DNA of 64,000 nt, taken from NCBI GenBank assembly GCA_019359285.1, contig JAHHHQ010000061.1, positions 1 to 64,000 of the forward strand. Reading direction: 5' to 3'. The DNA comes from Nodosilinea sp. WJT8-NPBG4 (GTDB lineage: Bacteria; Cyanobacteriota; Cyanobacteriia; Phormidesmidales; Phormidesmidaceae). The first letter of the stretch is position 1; each line of letters opens with the position of its first letter. Under the pieces are notes generated by a model. The model ran no database searches. It was not told where the DNA came from and saw nothing but the letters and a program-made list of their open reading frames with translations. Positions 7,774 through 17,033 of this stretch are shown piece after piece. Both the position numbers and the translations under genes were made by a program.

Positions 7774-8349
7774 ATGAAGCGTGTGGTATTTATTCTTGGG
7801 GTTTTAGAGGATGAAGACGTTGACTGGCTAATTGATGCTGGTCAGCGTCGAGAACTGCAGCCGGGAGAGGTGTTGATTCGTGAGGGTGCCGCCTGCGACG
7901 ATATTTTCCTTATTCTAAACGGTAGCTTGGAGGTTTCGGTGGCAGCCATGGGCGACCAGTCCATAGCCCAGCTGGCAACTGGCGAGGTGGTCGGCGAAAT
8001 GTCGTTTGTTGACGGTCAACCGCCTTCTGCGACGGTAACGGCCCTCGAACCTGGCATTGTGCTGGCTATTTCCTGTAGTCAGCTGCGCCACAAGCTACAG
8101 CAGGATATGTGGTTTGCCTCGCGCTTTTATCGAGCTTTGGCTATTTTGCTCTCTAGTCGTCTGCGCAGCACCGTCAAACATTTGCAGGGCGAACATTGGC
8201 GTCCTGTAGCCAACCCCAACGATGCCGGGCTCGACGAAATGGGCGATATGCTCTCTATGGGCAACATTCGCTTTGACTGGATGCTCAAGCGTCTGCGCAA
8301 CGTTAACTCTAATCCTTGGGAAGAACTTGAGGTAGACTCTGCCGACTAG
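7774..8349 (+). CDS. Cyclic nucleotide-binding domain protein without DNA-binding domain
   Basis: The 191-residue protein has one cNMP-binding beta-barrel (about 20-130): LQPGEVLIREGAACDDIFLILNGSLEV, then GEVVGEMSFVDGQPPSATVTA, which holds the glutamate of the phosphate-binding cassette. The usual cassette arginine is replaced (PPSATV where CRP has RSATV), so cAMP binding is uncertain. After the barrel come about 60 residues with no helix-turn-helix, so it is not a CRP-type regulator. The C-terminal part may bind a partner. It stands alone on the plus strand. Confidence 0.85.
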   Translation: MKRVVFILGVLEDEDVDWLIDAGQRRELQPGEVLIREGAACDDIFLILNGSLEVSVAAMGDQSIAQLATGEVVGEMSFVDGQPPSATVTALEPGIVLAISCSQLRHKLQQDMWFASRFYRALAILLSSRLRSTVKHLQGEHWRPVANPNDAGLDEMGDMLSMGNIRFDWMLKRLRNVNSNPWEELEVDSAD

Positions 8350-8726
8350 GGCTTTCCCAAACATTTAGTCTCTAGGAGTTTGCCGTTTAGCTCCTTGGCT
8401 GGAGCGACGGGTCAAGCATTTTTGATGGATGCGGCCCACATCCATCACCTAAGAAAGATTTTGCTAACATTCAGGCAAGGCAACTAGGGGGTAATATAGA
8501 GCAACCGTTGGGCGCACCCCCATGGCTATGCCCCTCTTGGCTAAAGGTAAGCTGGCGTAAGTGAGCTTAGGTATGGGCTATATCTGCGGTGGTTAAGACT
8601 GGCTCATAGGAGCGATCGCGGCGATGGGGTGGGTCAAACGCGATATGCTCTACGTTTCCCTGGTTAATTAAGGTCGTCGTTCCATTCTCAACCGATTCTG
8701 AGCTCCGTTTTTGCTAGTGTCAGCGC
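8350..8726. other. Gene-free stretch before the FHA gene
   Basis: A hairpin with nine-base arms (8423-8431 and 8439-8447) lies about 75 bases after the CNBD gene stop and may end its transcript; only a weak T run precedes it. No ORF with coding character was found in the remaining 280 bases, and no promoter or operator could be assigned with confidence. Confidence 0.4.
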
Positions 8727-9181
8727 ATGCCACTCCACACCAAACTCAGTAATATTCTCATTGTTGAAGATAGTAAAGGCCGCCGAGAAATTGTCTTGGA
8801 CGGGTCTGTATACTCCATTGGGCGAGATCCTAAGTGCGACATTCGCCTGTCGTCGCAGTTTGTGTCGCGGCACCACGCCACTCTCGTGCAGTTGCCGAAG
8901 GACGACGATACGTTTTACTACCGCATAGTTGACGGTAACCTGAAGGGCAAACCCAGCGCTAACGGGATGCTGATCAACGGGCGCAAGCTCCAGGCCCACG
9001 ATCTCAAAAACGAAGATGAGATCGTGTTTGGCCCCAAGCTCGCGCCATCTACTACCAGCTCAAGCGCGATAGCCAGTCGACTCTGCCCCCCGACGAGTTT
9101 GATATCACCCTCATTAGCCCAAACATGGTTGAAGAGGGCGATGAGGAGTCGGATAGTCTGGACGATGACACCGAGATCTAG
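8727..9181 (+). pseudogene. FHA-domain protein, frame broken by a single-base lesion
   Basis: From the ATG at 8727 a forkhead-associated domain reads cleanly: SIGRDPKCDIRLSSQFVSRHHATL (the phosphothreonine-binding R, S and H residues), then NGMLINGRKL and DEIVFGPK. Just after base 9038 this frame becomes meaningless and runs to 9203. In the -1 frame, from about 9044, coherent sequence resumes (AIYYQLKRDSQSTLPPDEF, then an acidic tail rich in E and D) and ends at TAG 9179-9181. Restoring one base near 9041 would rebuild a protein of about 151 residues. The phosphopeptide-binding core is complete before the break. It is either a real frameshift or a sequencing error. Confidence 0.8.
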
Positions 9182-9214
9182 CACATCGCCCTGGGGGACT
9201 TGAATGCCTAAGCC

Positions 9215-9532
9215 TTAGACTAGAGCAACAATAGCCTGGTTGATGGCGCTGAACACCTGCTCGCAATGATTATTGTGGCGGAGAGGTAGTTCTTGGTTGC
9301 TGACAACCAAATTCACCGAGGCTGGGTCGGCAGCTACGGTAGGTGGGCTGATCAGCACCTCAATGGTGGTGAGCTGAGCCAGGGAGACCTGTCCTGGCTG
9401 TTCTTTGGCCATCAGATAGTCGCTGGTTTCGTAGACCATATTGAGCCCGAAGGCTTGCAGCGAGCTAACAATCGCATCGCGCAGCCGAGCAGTGGTTGCC
9501 GAGATAGGAAGTGTGTTGGTATACCGGGCCAT
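9215..9532 (-). CDS. Conserved cyanobacterial protein of unknown function
   Basis: A 105-residue protein starting at ATG 9532, which has GAGG six bases upstream; the frame is open to 9556. It contains ETSDYLMAKEQPGQVSLAQL and an ELPLRHNNHCEQVF segment typical of a small protein family I recall from many cyanobacteria, without known function. It has no membrane segment or signal and is probably a mixed alpha/beta cytoplasmic protein. It is convergent with the FHA gene and divergent from tmk. Confidence 0.7.
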   Translation of the reverse strand: MARYTNTLPISATTARLRDAIVSSLQAFGLNMVYETSDYLMAKEQPGQVSLAQLTTIEVLISPPTVAADPASVNLVVSNQELPLRHNNHCEQVFSAINQAIVALV

Positions 9533-9733
9533 AGGCGTCCTCGCTGAGACCATCAAAACTACAAGTTAGCGCATGGTCGTGGTAGGCATGTTTTGACAAG
9601 CCCACGCTGAGCTGCACCCTTGACCTTAGTATGCACTAGTCCGGTTTGTATCTTAGTGTATACCATAGCTTGCTGGGGGGCTGGGCTGTGGCCCCCTTGT
9701 CTGTAAGCTTGAGAGGCGATACTGGGACAAACT

Positions 9734-10417
9734 ATGCCGGGTAAGCTGCTGGTATTTGAAGGGGTGGAGGGCTGCGGCAAATCGACCCAGCTAAAGCTCC
9801 TGCATAGCGCTTTAGGGAAAAGCGATCGCCTCCAGCAGCTTCAGCAGCGAGGTCTGATTCCCCAAATTCTCGCTACTCGCGAGCCAGGGGGCACAGAGTT
9901 GGGCTTGGGTTTGCGCCAGCTGCTGCTGGGCTATCAGGGTGGGGCGGCGATGTCTAGTCGGGCTGAGCTGCTGCTCTACGCCGCCGATCGCGCCCAGCAT
10001 GTCGAAGAGTTGATTAAGCCCGCTTTGGCGAAGGGCTACTGGGTGCTGTGCGATCGCTATACTGACTCCACCGTGGCCTACCAGGGCTACGGGCGTGGCC
10101 TTGACCTAGGGCTGATTGACCAACTCAACCAGGTGGCCACGGGTGGGTTGGTGCCCAACCTCACCCTGTGGCTCAAGCTCGATGCCGCTACTGGTCTGGC
10201 CCGCACTCGCCAGCGAGGGGCTGCCGATCGCATGGAGCAGGCCGATCTGGGTTTTCACCAGCGGGTGCAAGCGGGCTTTGAGGCCTTGGCGGCACAGCAT
10301 TCAGAACGGATTGTGGCCATTGATGCGACAGGTGCGGTCGATACCGTCGCCGCCGAGATTTTTGCCGTTGTGGAAGGACATTTGCAGCAGTGGTACGCTC
10401 CCAGTTTGACGGCCTAG
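9734..10417 (+). CDS. tmk: Thymidylate kinase
   Basis: The 227-residue protein has the P-loop FEGVEGCGKSTQ at residues 7-18, the DRYTDSTVAYQGYGRG substrate motif (about 105-120) and a LID-type segment near TRQRGAADRMEQ. It phosphorylates dTMP to dTDP for DNA synthesis. Its 3' end overlaps holB by 28 bases, so the two genes are translationally linked. Length is slightly above the usual 205-215, with the extra residues at the C terminus. Confidence 0.96.
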   Translation: MPGKLLVFEGVEGCGKSTQLKLLHSALGKSDRLQQLQQRGLIPQILATREPGGTELGLGLRQLLLGYQGGAAMSSRAELLLYAADRAQHVEELIKPALAKGYWVLCDRYTDSTVAYQGYGRGLDLGLIDQLNQVATGGLVPNLTLWLKLDAATGLARTRQRGAADRMEQADLGFHQRVQAGFEALAAQHSERIVAIDATGAVDTVAAEIFAVVEGHLQQWYAPSLTA

Positions 10418-11346
10418 TGGCCCAAGACACCGCCGTTGCCCTGCTCTGCCGTGCGGTGGAGCAGCGGCGGGTGGCTCCCGCCTACCTGTTTGCTGGCCCC
10501 CACGGGATCGGGCGGCGGCTAGCGGCGGAGCACTTTGCCGAAATGTTGTTTACCCCGCAGGCTGGGGCACCGCCAGCCGCTCTAGAGCGACGCATTGCCC
10601 AGCGCAACCATCCCGACCTGCTGTGGGTCGAACCGACCTATTTACACCAGGGCAAGCTAATCGCATCTTCCCAGGCGGCTGAGGAGGGGATCGCCCGCAA
10701 AAGCCCGCCTCAAACCCGCTTAGACCAGGTGCGACAGATCGCCCAATTTCTCAGCCGTCCGCCCCTGGAAGCACCCCGCGCCGTAGTCGTGGTCGAGGCG
10801 GCTGAAACCATGGCCGAGGGGGCGGCCAACGCCCTGCTGAAAACCTTGGAAGAACCCGGTCAGGCGACGATTATTCTGCTGGCCCCTGGCCCACAATCGC
10901 TGTTGCCTACCCTGGTGTCTCGCTGTCAGACGGTTCCCTTTCAGCGGCTGAACGCGGCGGATATGGCAACGGTGCTCGAGCGGGCAGGGCAAGCTGAGGT
11001 GCTAGGGCAACCGCAAATTTTGGCGATGGCCCAGGGAAGCCCAGGAAGTGCGATCGCCGCCTACCAACAGCTTCAAACCATTCCTGCTGACTTGCTCAAC
11101 GCCCTGCACCAGCCACCCCGCAGCCTGCGCGAAGCCCTAGAACAGGGCCGCCAGGTGGCCAAAACCCTCGACACCGAATCGCAGCTCTGGCTGCTCGATT
11201 ACCTGCTCAACTGGTACTGGCAAAGCTACCCCGCCGAAAGTCTCCAGTGGTTGCCCAAACTTGAAGCCGCCAAAGGCTACCTGCGCCGCTTCGTGCAGCC
11301 TCGCTTAGTGTGGGAGGTCATGCTGATGGCTTTGGTGCAGTCTTAA
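10390..11346 (+). CDS. holB: DNA polymerase III delta' subunit
   Basis: The 318-residue protein starts at GTG 10390 inside tmk. It shows the AAA+ clamp-loader pattern: a degenerate P-loop FAGPHGIGRRLAA (no GKT, as expected for a non-hydrolysing delta'), VVVVEAAETMAEGAANALLKTLEEPG in place of Walker B/DEAD, and the sensor region LVSRCQTVPFQRL. The zinc-module cysteines of E. coli delta' are absent, as usual in cyanobacteria. The tmk-holB pairing is conserved in bacteria and supports the call. Confidence 0.92.
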   Translation: MVRSQFDGLVAQDTAVALLCRAVEQRRVAPAYLFAGPHGIGRRLAAEHFAEMLFTPQAGAPPAALERRIAQRNHPDLLWVEPTYLHQGKLIASSQAAEEGIARKSPPQTRLDQVRQIAQFLSRPPLEAPRAVVVVEAAETMAEGAANALLKTLEEPGQATIILLAPGPQSLLPTLVSRCQTVPFQRLNAADMATVLERAGQAEVLGQPQILAMAQGSPGSAIAAYQQLQTIPADLLNALHQPPRSLREALEQGRQVAKTLDTESQLWLLDYLLNWYWQSYPAESLQWLPKLEAAKGYLRRFVQPRLVWEVMLMALVQS

Positions 11347-11645
11347 TCCGGCTCAATTGTTAGATGTGCTTCAGCCTGACAGACATTATTTATCATGCAA
11401 CTGATGCCACACGCCCAGGTTGCCTATTCTCCCCGGTCTGCCCGCGTTAAAGATGCGATCGCTATCAATACAGAAATAAAGCCGGAATTAAACTGTGATA
11501 CCCTTCGCTAAACCGGGTTGCAAGTCAGGATAGGTAATGGGAAAACTGAGAACAGGGGGAAACTGAGAAGACGCAATTGACTGCACTGCATTAGGTTTTG
11601 CTCCCATGCCTCTGCTGTCACCCCATGGGGCCAATTAACTACTCC
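11347..11645. other. Gene-free stretch before the GGDEF gene
   Basis: About 300 bases with no credible ORF. I see no strong hairpin after holB and no recognisable operator. The GGDEF frame stays open back to 11598 but the extra residues look untranslated. Confidence 0.35.
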
Positions 11646-13277
11646 ATGGACTTGCAAATTAACATTAATTTCGGTGTGCTTGCCCTCACGGCGGTGATTA
11701 ATGCGCTGGTTGCCAGCATTGCCTGGCGGCGGCGCGGTTCAACGCTGGCGCGCACTTATTTTTCTCTCATGATGGTCGCGGCAACCTTTTATGCGGCGGT
11801 GGCCGCTATGGAAGCAGGGTCAGTGGCGATCTCTGACAAAATTTTTTGGTCTACGTTGGAATATGTTGGTAGCGGCGGAATTGCTGTCCTTTTCCTCCTG
11901 TTTGCTGAAGCTTTCGCCTACGAGCGATCACGCTTCAATGCTCGACAACTGGTGCGGCTCAGTCTTTGGCCCCTACTCAACGTTATTCTGGTGGCTACAA
12001 ATGCCTGGCACCATTGGGTTTGGACGGCGGTTGTTCCAGGTTTGCCGCCCAGCAATAGTGCCGTTTATGAGCACGGCCCTGGCTATTTCTGGATTCTTAG
12101 CTGCATTTATCTGTATGGGCTGTGGAGCTTTCAGCTGTTGGCCCACTCTGCCTTTAGCGGCGGACCTTTACAACGACGACAGGCACTATTCCTTTCGTTG
12201 GGGTCGCTGTTTCCCTACATCAGCGGCGCACTCTATTCTTTGCAGATTACCCCCGTCAACCTAAACCTTGCCCCGATGTCATTTATGGCAACGGGGCTCT
12301 TTTCCTTTTGGGTGCTCTTTCGCATCGGTGTTTTTGATGCCGTACCCCTTGCACGCGAAATGTTGATCGAACAGCTGCAAGATGGTGTGATTGTTGTCGA
12401 TTTGAAGCATCGAATTGTTGATATCAATCCCCAGGGGCAATTGCTAACGCGCCTAAAAGACAACTATCTGGGGCGATCGCTTCACGAGGCTTTGTCAAGT
12501 GTTCCAGAACTCTTGACAAACTATGACAGAGGCATAGAAACACCCTTCGGCCTCTGGCTAAATTCTCAACATTCGCACTATGTCACCATTCAAATTTCTT
12601 CCCTAGCCGATTACCAGGGGCGAATGCGCGGGCGGTTGCTCATTCTGCATGATATTACCAAGCGCTATCAGGCAGAAGTAGAACTGCGCCAAGCTAATGA
12701 CCGCCTTCAACATCAGCTAGAAGAGATTAAATTTCTACAGACCAGCCTCAAAGATCAGGCCGAAAAAGATCAGTTGACTGGGTTATTTAATCGCTATTAC
12801 CTCAACGAGGTTTTGCCTAAAGCATTAGAAAAAGCAGAACAGGTGGGCTACTCCGTGGTCTTTGTTATGTTTGATATCGACTACTTTAAGCGCATTAACG
12901 ATACCTTTGGGCACCGGGTTGGCGATTTGGTACTCAAAGCGTTTAGCCAAATTCTTCTGCAACAAGTACGAGCCGACGATATTTCTTTTCGGCTCGGCGG
13001 CGAAGAGTTTTTGGTAGTATTTCCTGGCCTATCATTGGATGCAGGTCGTCAGAGAGCCGAAAGTATTTGTCAAGCGTTTGCAGCCTCTACAGTGCATTGG
13101 TCAGGGGCTGAAATAAAAGCGACTGTGTCTGGTGGTATCGCCATTTTCCCTAAGCAAGGCATCAATGATGATGACTTACTCCATGTCGCCGATCTAGCTC
13201 TATATCAAGCCAAAAGAACCGGGCGCAACCGAGTTGTCTGCTCCAGCCGCCTACACTGCCAACAAGCTGAGCAATAA
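11646..13277 (+). CDS. Membrane diguanylate cyclase: 7TM sensor, PAS-like linker, GGDEF
   Basis: The 543-residue protein begins with seven hydrophobic segments (about residues 5-225), resembling the 7TM module found before histidine kinases and GGDEF proteins. A PAS-like region (about 235-345, IVVDLKHRIVDINPQG) and a coiled linker follow. The GGDEF domain occupies about 370-530: DQLTGLFNRYYL, FDIDYFKRINDTFGH, and the active-site loop RLGGEEF. An RxxD inhibitory site (RADD) lies five residues before GGEEF, so product feedback by c-di-GMP is likely. The ATG at 11646 was chosen because the first helix starts soon after. There is no EAL domain. Confidence 0.9.
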   Translation: MDLQININFGVLALTAVINALVASIAWRRRGSTLARTYFSLMMVAATFYAAVAAMEAGSVAISDKIFWSTLEYVGSGGIAVLFLLFAEAFAYERSRFNARQLVRLSLWPLLNVILVATNAWHHWVWTAVVPGLPPSNSAVYEHGPGYFWILSCIYLYGLWSFQLLAHSAFSGGPLQRRQALFLSLGSLFPYISGALYSLQITPVNLNLAPMSFMATGLFSFWVLFRIGVFDAVPLAREMLIEQLQDGVIVVDLKHRIVDINPQGQLLTRLKDNYLGRSLHEALSSVPELLTNYDRGIETPFGLWLNSQHSHYVTIQISSLADYQGRMRGRLLILHDITKRYQAEVELRQANDRLQHQLEEIKFLQTSLKDQAEKDQLTGLFNRYYLNEVLPKALEKAEQVGYSVVFVMFDIDYFKRINDTFGHRVGDLVLKAFSQILLQQVRADDISFRLGGEEFLVVFPGLSLDAGRQRAESICQAFAASTVHWSGAEIKATVSGGIAIFPKQGINDDDLLHVADLALYQAKRTGRNRVVCSSRLHCQQAEQ

Positions 13278-13354
13278 AGGCTTGAAGTTACAGCGGATTG
13301 ATTTTTAAATAGTTATGGCCCTTCTTTTTCGAGGGGGTAGCAAGATACTTAATC

Positions 13355-13933
13355 TTATAAGGGCCGCAAAAACAACTGGGTGAAGTAGTAAGTGCTGCCC
13401 CTTTGCCAGACGCCTACTCCCGTCTCAGTAAAGCCCGATCGCAGAATATTTTCTCGGTGCCCGGGGCTATCCATCCAGCCCTGCACGGCTAGAGGGGCTG
13501 GGTCGGGGGCATTGGTGCTGGTAAACAAGTTTTCGCCCACCATGGCGTAGAGAATGTTTGCCTCTGATACCCGCTGGGCCGGGGCATCCCCCGTGGGGCT
13601 AACGTGGCCAAAAAAGTTTTCGGTAGCCATTCGCTGGCTGTACTGGCGTGCTACTTGGGCCAATGGCCCGTTGGGCTGTAGAGCATTGAGACCCTCCTGC
13701 TGTCGAATCTCATTGATGCGCTCATAGACCAGGGTTTCCATCGCGGCGGTAGCCGATGACTGAGCTCCTGCCGCGTCTGGCTCCGCGGGCGGTTCTCGCC
13801 CAATTCGAGTAACTGGAGGAATGCGTTCGACCAGTTGTTCTAAATCGGTAGGTTCGCAGCTGACCAGCGCTAGGGCCACAGCGACAAAACCAATGGCTTG
13901 ACGAATGTGGATAAAACGTTTGGCAAAAGGCAT
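13355..13933 (-). CDS. CAP/SCP-domain lipoprotein
   Basis: A 192-residue protein with an N-terminal hydrophobic segment ending in the lipobox-like ALVSC (cysteine about residue 25), predicting a lipid-anchored exported protein. A spacer rich in P, E and A is followed by a CAP (cysteine-rich secretory/PR-1) domain from about residue 62: YERINEIRQQEGLNAL, NFFGHVSPTG, GENLF, and GWMDSPGHRENIL. The conserved His and Glu residues of the CAP cavity are present. Bacterial CAP proteins have no agreed function. The frame opens at a TTG (13948); the ATG at 13933 is preferred. Confidence 0.88.
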   Translation of the reverse strand: MPFAKRFIHIRQAIGFVAVALALVSCEPTDLEQLVERIPPVTRIGREPPAEPDAAGAQSSATAAMETLVYERINEIRQQEGLNALQPNGPLAQVARQYSQRMATENFFGHVSPTGDAPAQRVSEANILYAMVGENLFTSTNAPDPAPLAVQGWMDSPGHRENILRSGFTETGVGVWQRGSTYYFTQLFLRPL

Positions 13934-14116
13934 TGGGAACAGTTTCAAGCTAATCAGTCCTAGCTACACCCTAGCGCGACATGCTCGTGCTCTCGGGCAT
14001 GACTAGGGCCGGTCCACGGCAAATGTAGACTCGTATGAAGGGATACTAATGGATAGATTTGTCATCCCCGATGAGTTTCTGAACTGGGCTCAATAGGACT
14101 TGAGCCGGTGACTGTC

Positions 14117-15196
14117 CTAATCCTCTTCTACCATCAGTCGCCAGCGAATGGTTTGGGAGGTGACGCTGTCGATTTCACCCAGGCGCACCTGGACGGTTTC
14201 GCTGGTGACGGGGCCGAGGGCGGTGAGCAAGGCGCGCAGGTTGGGGGTGCTTTCGCCGCTGTCGACAAATACCCGTTCTGCCAATTGGTTGAGGCGTTTC
14301 CAAACGGTGTAGAGTTTGACGGCGGTTTGTTCGATCTGGGCGGCCTGGGCCACCATGTCGGCGGCGGAGTTAAGGCAGCCCACCCGCAGGGCTTCTTCGA
14401 GGGCCAGCTCTAAATCAATGCCGCTAGCTTCAAGCAGCTGTACCTGATTGGCGGAGGCCAAGTATTTTGACAGGTAGCGAGCCTCAGCAGTGACCTGCTT
14501 GAGCGTATCCAAATCGGGGTTTAGCTCTACCTCGGTTTTGAGAGTGCTCTGGTGCACAGGGGGCAGCTTCTCCATCTCCTTCACCAACGGCGCAATATAG
14601 CGGGTGGGGATGGTGTTGTTGGCGGCCTTTTCTCGTAGGGTCTCGGGGATGAGATCTGATGTCATAGCGGCCCACTCGTTGGCCACCTGGCGCACTTCGC
14701 GGCGGGTGATGTGATCGCCTTTGCGGGCGGAGTCGCTGACCAACTGCTGCACTTCGGGGGCCGATTTAGCGGTTTCGACGAAGGCACGTTTGCTGAATTG
14801 GTTGACCTCTTTAGGGGTGAGCATGCCCGCGTCGAGCAGCTGGTCGGCGCTTTCAGCGAGTTCGATCAGGTTGTAGGCGTGGCTTTTGGTGATCTCGCGA
14901 TCTTTGAGCCAGTTGAGAAAGCCGGTGCCGCGCCCATCACCGCCGCGCTTTTCGCGATCGCGCACTGTCCGCAAGATTCTTCCCCGCCAAATGTCGGTTT
15001 GCAGGTCGAAGCGATCGCACACCTGCCAGGCCGCCTCCATCTGCTGGTTAAACTCATAGTCCGAGATTTTTTCGTCGGTGGGGTCGGGGAGGGCAAAGGT
15101 CAGCTCCCCTGACTGCATCGCTGACTCAATTACCTCAGAAGAATAGGGTATTGCCGCCGTCATACCGTTGTTACCACTTGCGCACAGGGTGTTCAT
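14117..15196 (-). CDS. Conserved cyanobacterial protein with putative HTH (unknown function)
   Basis: A 359-residue soluble protein. Residues about 70-125 include GFLNWLKDREITKSHAYNLI, which reads like a ParB/KorB or DUF3102-type helix-turn-helix, followed by LDAGMLTPKEVNQFSKRAF and RRGDHITRREV-like helical segments. The C-terminal 170 residues are alpha-helical, with a highly conserved look (LELALEEALRVGCLNSAADM, then YTVWKRLNQLAERVFVDSGES). I recall close relatives in many filamentous cyanobacteria but no assigned role. DNA binding is an inference. The ATG at 15163 (residue 12) is an alternative start. It is a single gene with no partner nearby. Confidence 0.75.
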   Translation of the reverse strand: MNTLCASGNNGMTAAIPYSSEVIESAMQSGELTFALPDPTDEKISDYEFNQQMEAAWQVCDRFDLQTDIWRGRILRTVRDREKRGGDGRGTGFLNWLKDREITKSHAYNLIELAESADQLLDAGMLTPKEVNQFSKRAFVETAKSAPEVQQLVSDSARKGDHITRREVRQVANEWAAMTSDLIPETLREKAANNTIPTRYIAPLVKEMEKLPPVHQSTLKTEVELNPDLDTLKQVTAEARYLSKYLASANQVQLLEASGIDLELALEEALRVGCLNSAADMVAQAAQIEQTAVKLYTVWKRLNQLAERVFVDSGESTPNLRALLTALGPVTSETVQVRLGEIDSVTSQTIRWRLMVEED

Positions 15197-15477
15197 TCTC
15201 CCACGTCTGCCTGCGTTACCGCGCCCTGGTTATCCAATGGCCCAGGTTCAATCCATGCGATCGCGGTGAGGCTCAGCCCGTACTGCCAACCTAGAGATTG
15301 TCGAGCGGTTTGGTTTGGCCAGGATCCTCTCACTCAGGGAGATGGAAAGTGTCTGCAACCCCTTCGATAAGCTTCATGAAACCCGTCGTAAGGATTAATT
15401 TTGTGGGTGGTAGGATGGCCGGGTGAACCCTGGAATTTAACCTTAAAAAGCCATATATAACGGGATCAGGAGTGTCC

Positions 15478-16086
15478 ATGCCATCAAAAATTTTGCGGAA
15501 ATCTGCTTTTGGGGCGATCGCGCTACTATCTGCGGGGTCGCTGTCCGTAGCCCCAGCCCTCGCTCAGGAGACCCGGGCTCTAACCGAAAATCCAGCCCTA
15601 ATTCGAGGCTGTCGTCAGCTCAACCGAGCCACCGAAGTTTTTGACAACTCCACTCTAGGGCCGATTGCAAATCGCCTTGGCACTCTACAAGCGGGCACCC
15701 AGGTGAGCTTAACCGGGGCAACCTCCCCAGGGCGAGCACAGGTTTTTCTGAGAAGTGGCATCCTGTCTTCGGCACAGCCCGTCGGCTGGATTAACGCCAG
15801 CGTTTTGACCGCCTGCGGTGGCACGCCGCCTGTTACCACCAAAGCCTGCTTTCGGGCCGATCGTGAAATGGTAGTTAGGTCTAGCCCCACAGCCGGCTCT
15901 AGTGCCGTCGCTGGCTACAATATCGGCGACACCGTTATCGCTAGTGCTAACCCACCGACTCAGCAAACCGCCACAGACGGTCGCCGCTGGATGCAGGTGA
16001 CTATCTATAACGGCAGTACCGGCTGGATTGCCCGCACTGGCGCCAATGGCCTAGGCAATAACATAACGCCAATCACCTGCCCTTAA
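15478..16086 (+). CDS. Exported protein with two SH3-like domains
   Basis: A 202-residue protein with an N-terminal signal peptide ending PALAQE (cleavage about residue 29). Two bacterial SH3-type repeats follow (about 40-115 and 120-200), each with the ALxGCRQLN/AxCFRADREMVVRSSP start and a GWI(N/A)-type end, and paired cysteines. Such domains bind cell-wall or other periplasmic ligands. AGGAG lies five bases before the ATG at 15478 and overlaps an upstream GTG (15472), so the ATG is the likelier start. It converges on the DUF4168 gene and shares its terminator. Confidence 0.85.
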   Translation: MPSKILRKSAFGAIALLSAGSLSVAPALAQETRALTENPALIRGCRQLNRATEVFDNSTLGPIANRLGTLQAGTQVSLTGATSPGRAQVFLRSGILSSAQPVGWINASVLTACGGTPPVTTKACFRADREMVVRSSPTAGSSAVAGYNIGDTVIASANPPTQQTATDGRRWMQVTIYNGSTGWIARTGANGLGNNITPITCP

Positions 16087-16118
16087 AAAACGGCTGCCAG
16101 CGCTAGCAATTCAATACG

Positions 16119-16158
16119 TCAAAGCCCCCCTTCAACGCGAATTGAAGGAGGGCTTTGA
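16119..16158. terminator. Bidirectional terminator between convergent genes
   Basis: Seventeen-base arms (16119-16135 and 16142-16158) with one mismatch and a six-base loop, placed between the stops of the SH3 gene and the DUF4168 gene. It is a strong hairpin in either direction; T runs are modest. Confidence 0.8.
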
Positions 16159-16228
16159 TCTAAATCTAGGCTCTCTGTCTCCAGAACCTCAGGCCTGGAC
16201 CAATTGAGGCTCTGGATTACCCTACTGA

Positions 16229-16732
16229 CTACTCAGCTAGACGCTCAACAATCACCTGTTGCAGAGCGGGGTCTGCCTGGGCCTGGGCCATAATCTGCTC
16301 AAACTCCTCAATGCTCAGCGATTCAGCCTCAATGGCGGCCTGCATCTCAGTTCGGGCGCCATCGCGCAGGGTAGCAACCTGTTCAGCCGCTGCTGCAAAC
16401 TGCTCGGCCTGCTCCGGTGGGACTTCGGCGGCAGCTTCGGGAGTCTGCTGCGATTCGGCGATCGCATTGTAGTCATCCACCGTTAGCCCCTGGGCCTCTA
16501 CAGCGGCAACCAGATCAGCCTGTACCGCCTGCTGAATGGTTTGAATCGCCTGATAGGCGCTGACAAAACGGTCAATTTGGGTCTCAGATACCTCTACGGG
16601 GGCAGCCTCTGCTGGGGCAGCTTGAGCCGGTTCTGGCGCTGGTGCCTCTTGCTCCTGAGCCACGGCGGCGGCTGGAACACCTAGCAACAGGGTGGCGGCC
16701 AGAAGACCTTTGAACAGTGTGGAAGGTTTCAT
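16229..16732 (-). CDS. DUF4168 exported protein
   Basis: A 167-residue protein (start ATG 16732 with GAGG upstream; open to 16750). It has a signal peptide ending in VPAAAVAQEQ, then a low-complexity A/P/E linker of about 30 residues, then a helical DUF4168 domain (SETQIDRFVSAYQAIQ and IEEFEQIMAQAQADPAL). DUF4168 proteins are small periplasmic or outer-membrane-associated helical proteins without a known activity. Confidence 0.85.
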   Translation of the reverse strand: MKPSTLFKGLLAATLLLGVPAAAVAQEQEAPAPEPAQAAPAEAAPVEVSETQIDRFVSAYQAIQTIQQAVQADLVAAVEAQGLTVDDYNAIAESQQTPEAAAEVPPEQAEQFAAAAEQVATLRDGARTEMQAAIEAESLSIEEFEQIMAQAQADPALQQVIVERLAE

Positions 16733-17033
16733 TAGCGATGATCCTCGCATACGTCAGTCGCAAACCTCGCCGGGGAGATTTGCACTAGGCACTACTTTGG
16801 TGCCTATGGGTTGACACCCTAGGGGGCAACCATGACAGCGAGATGACGGCCCTATGACGATAGTGTGACCCCCGCTGCTGCCAAAACGGTGAGACTCTGT
16901 ACCCGTGAGGCTGGTAGAGAAAATGCTGACCAGCGAGTCAGCCATGAGGCGATCGATGGCAAAGCTAGGATGGTTGAGGTCGGTACTGTTGCGCTTCGGA
17001 TGAGTTGAATTTAGTGTTGCTTCAGAGGTTTCT

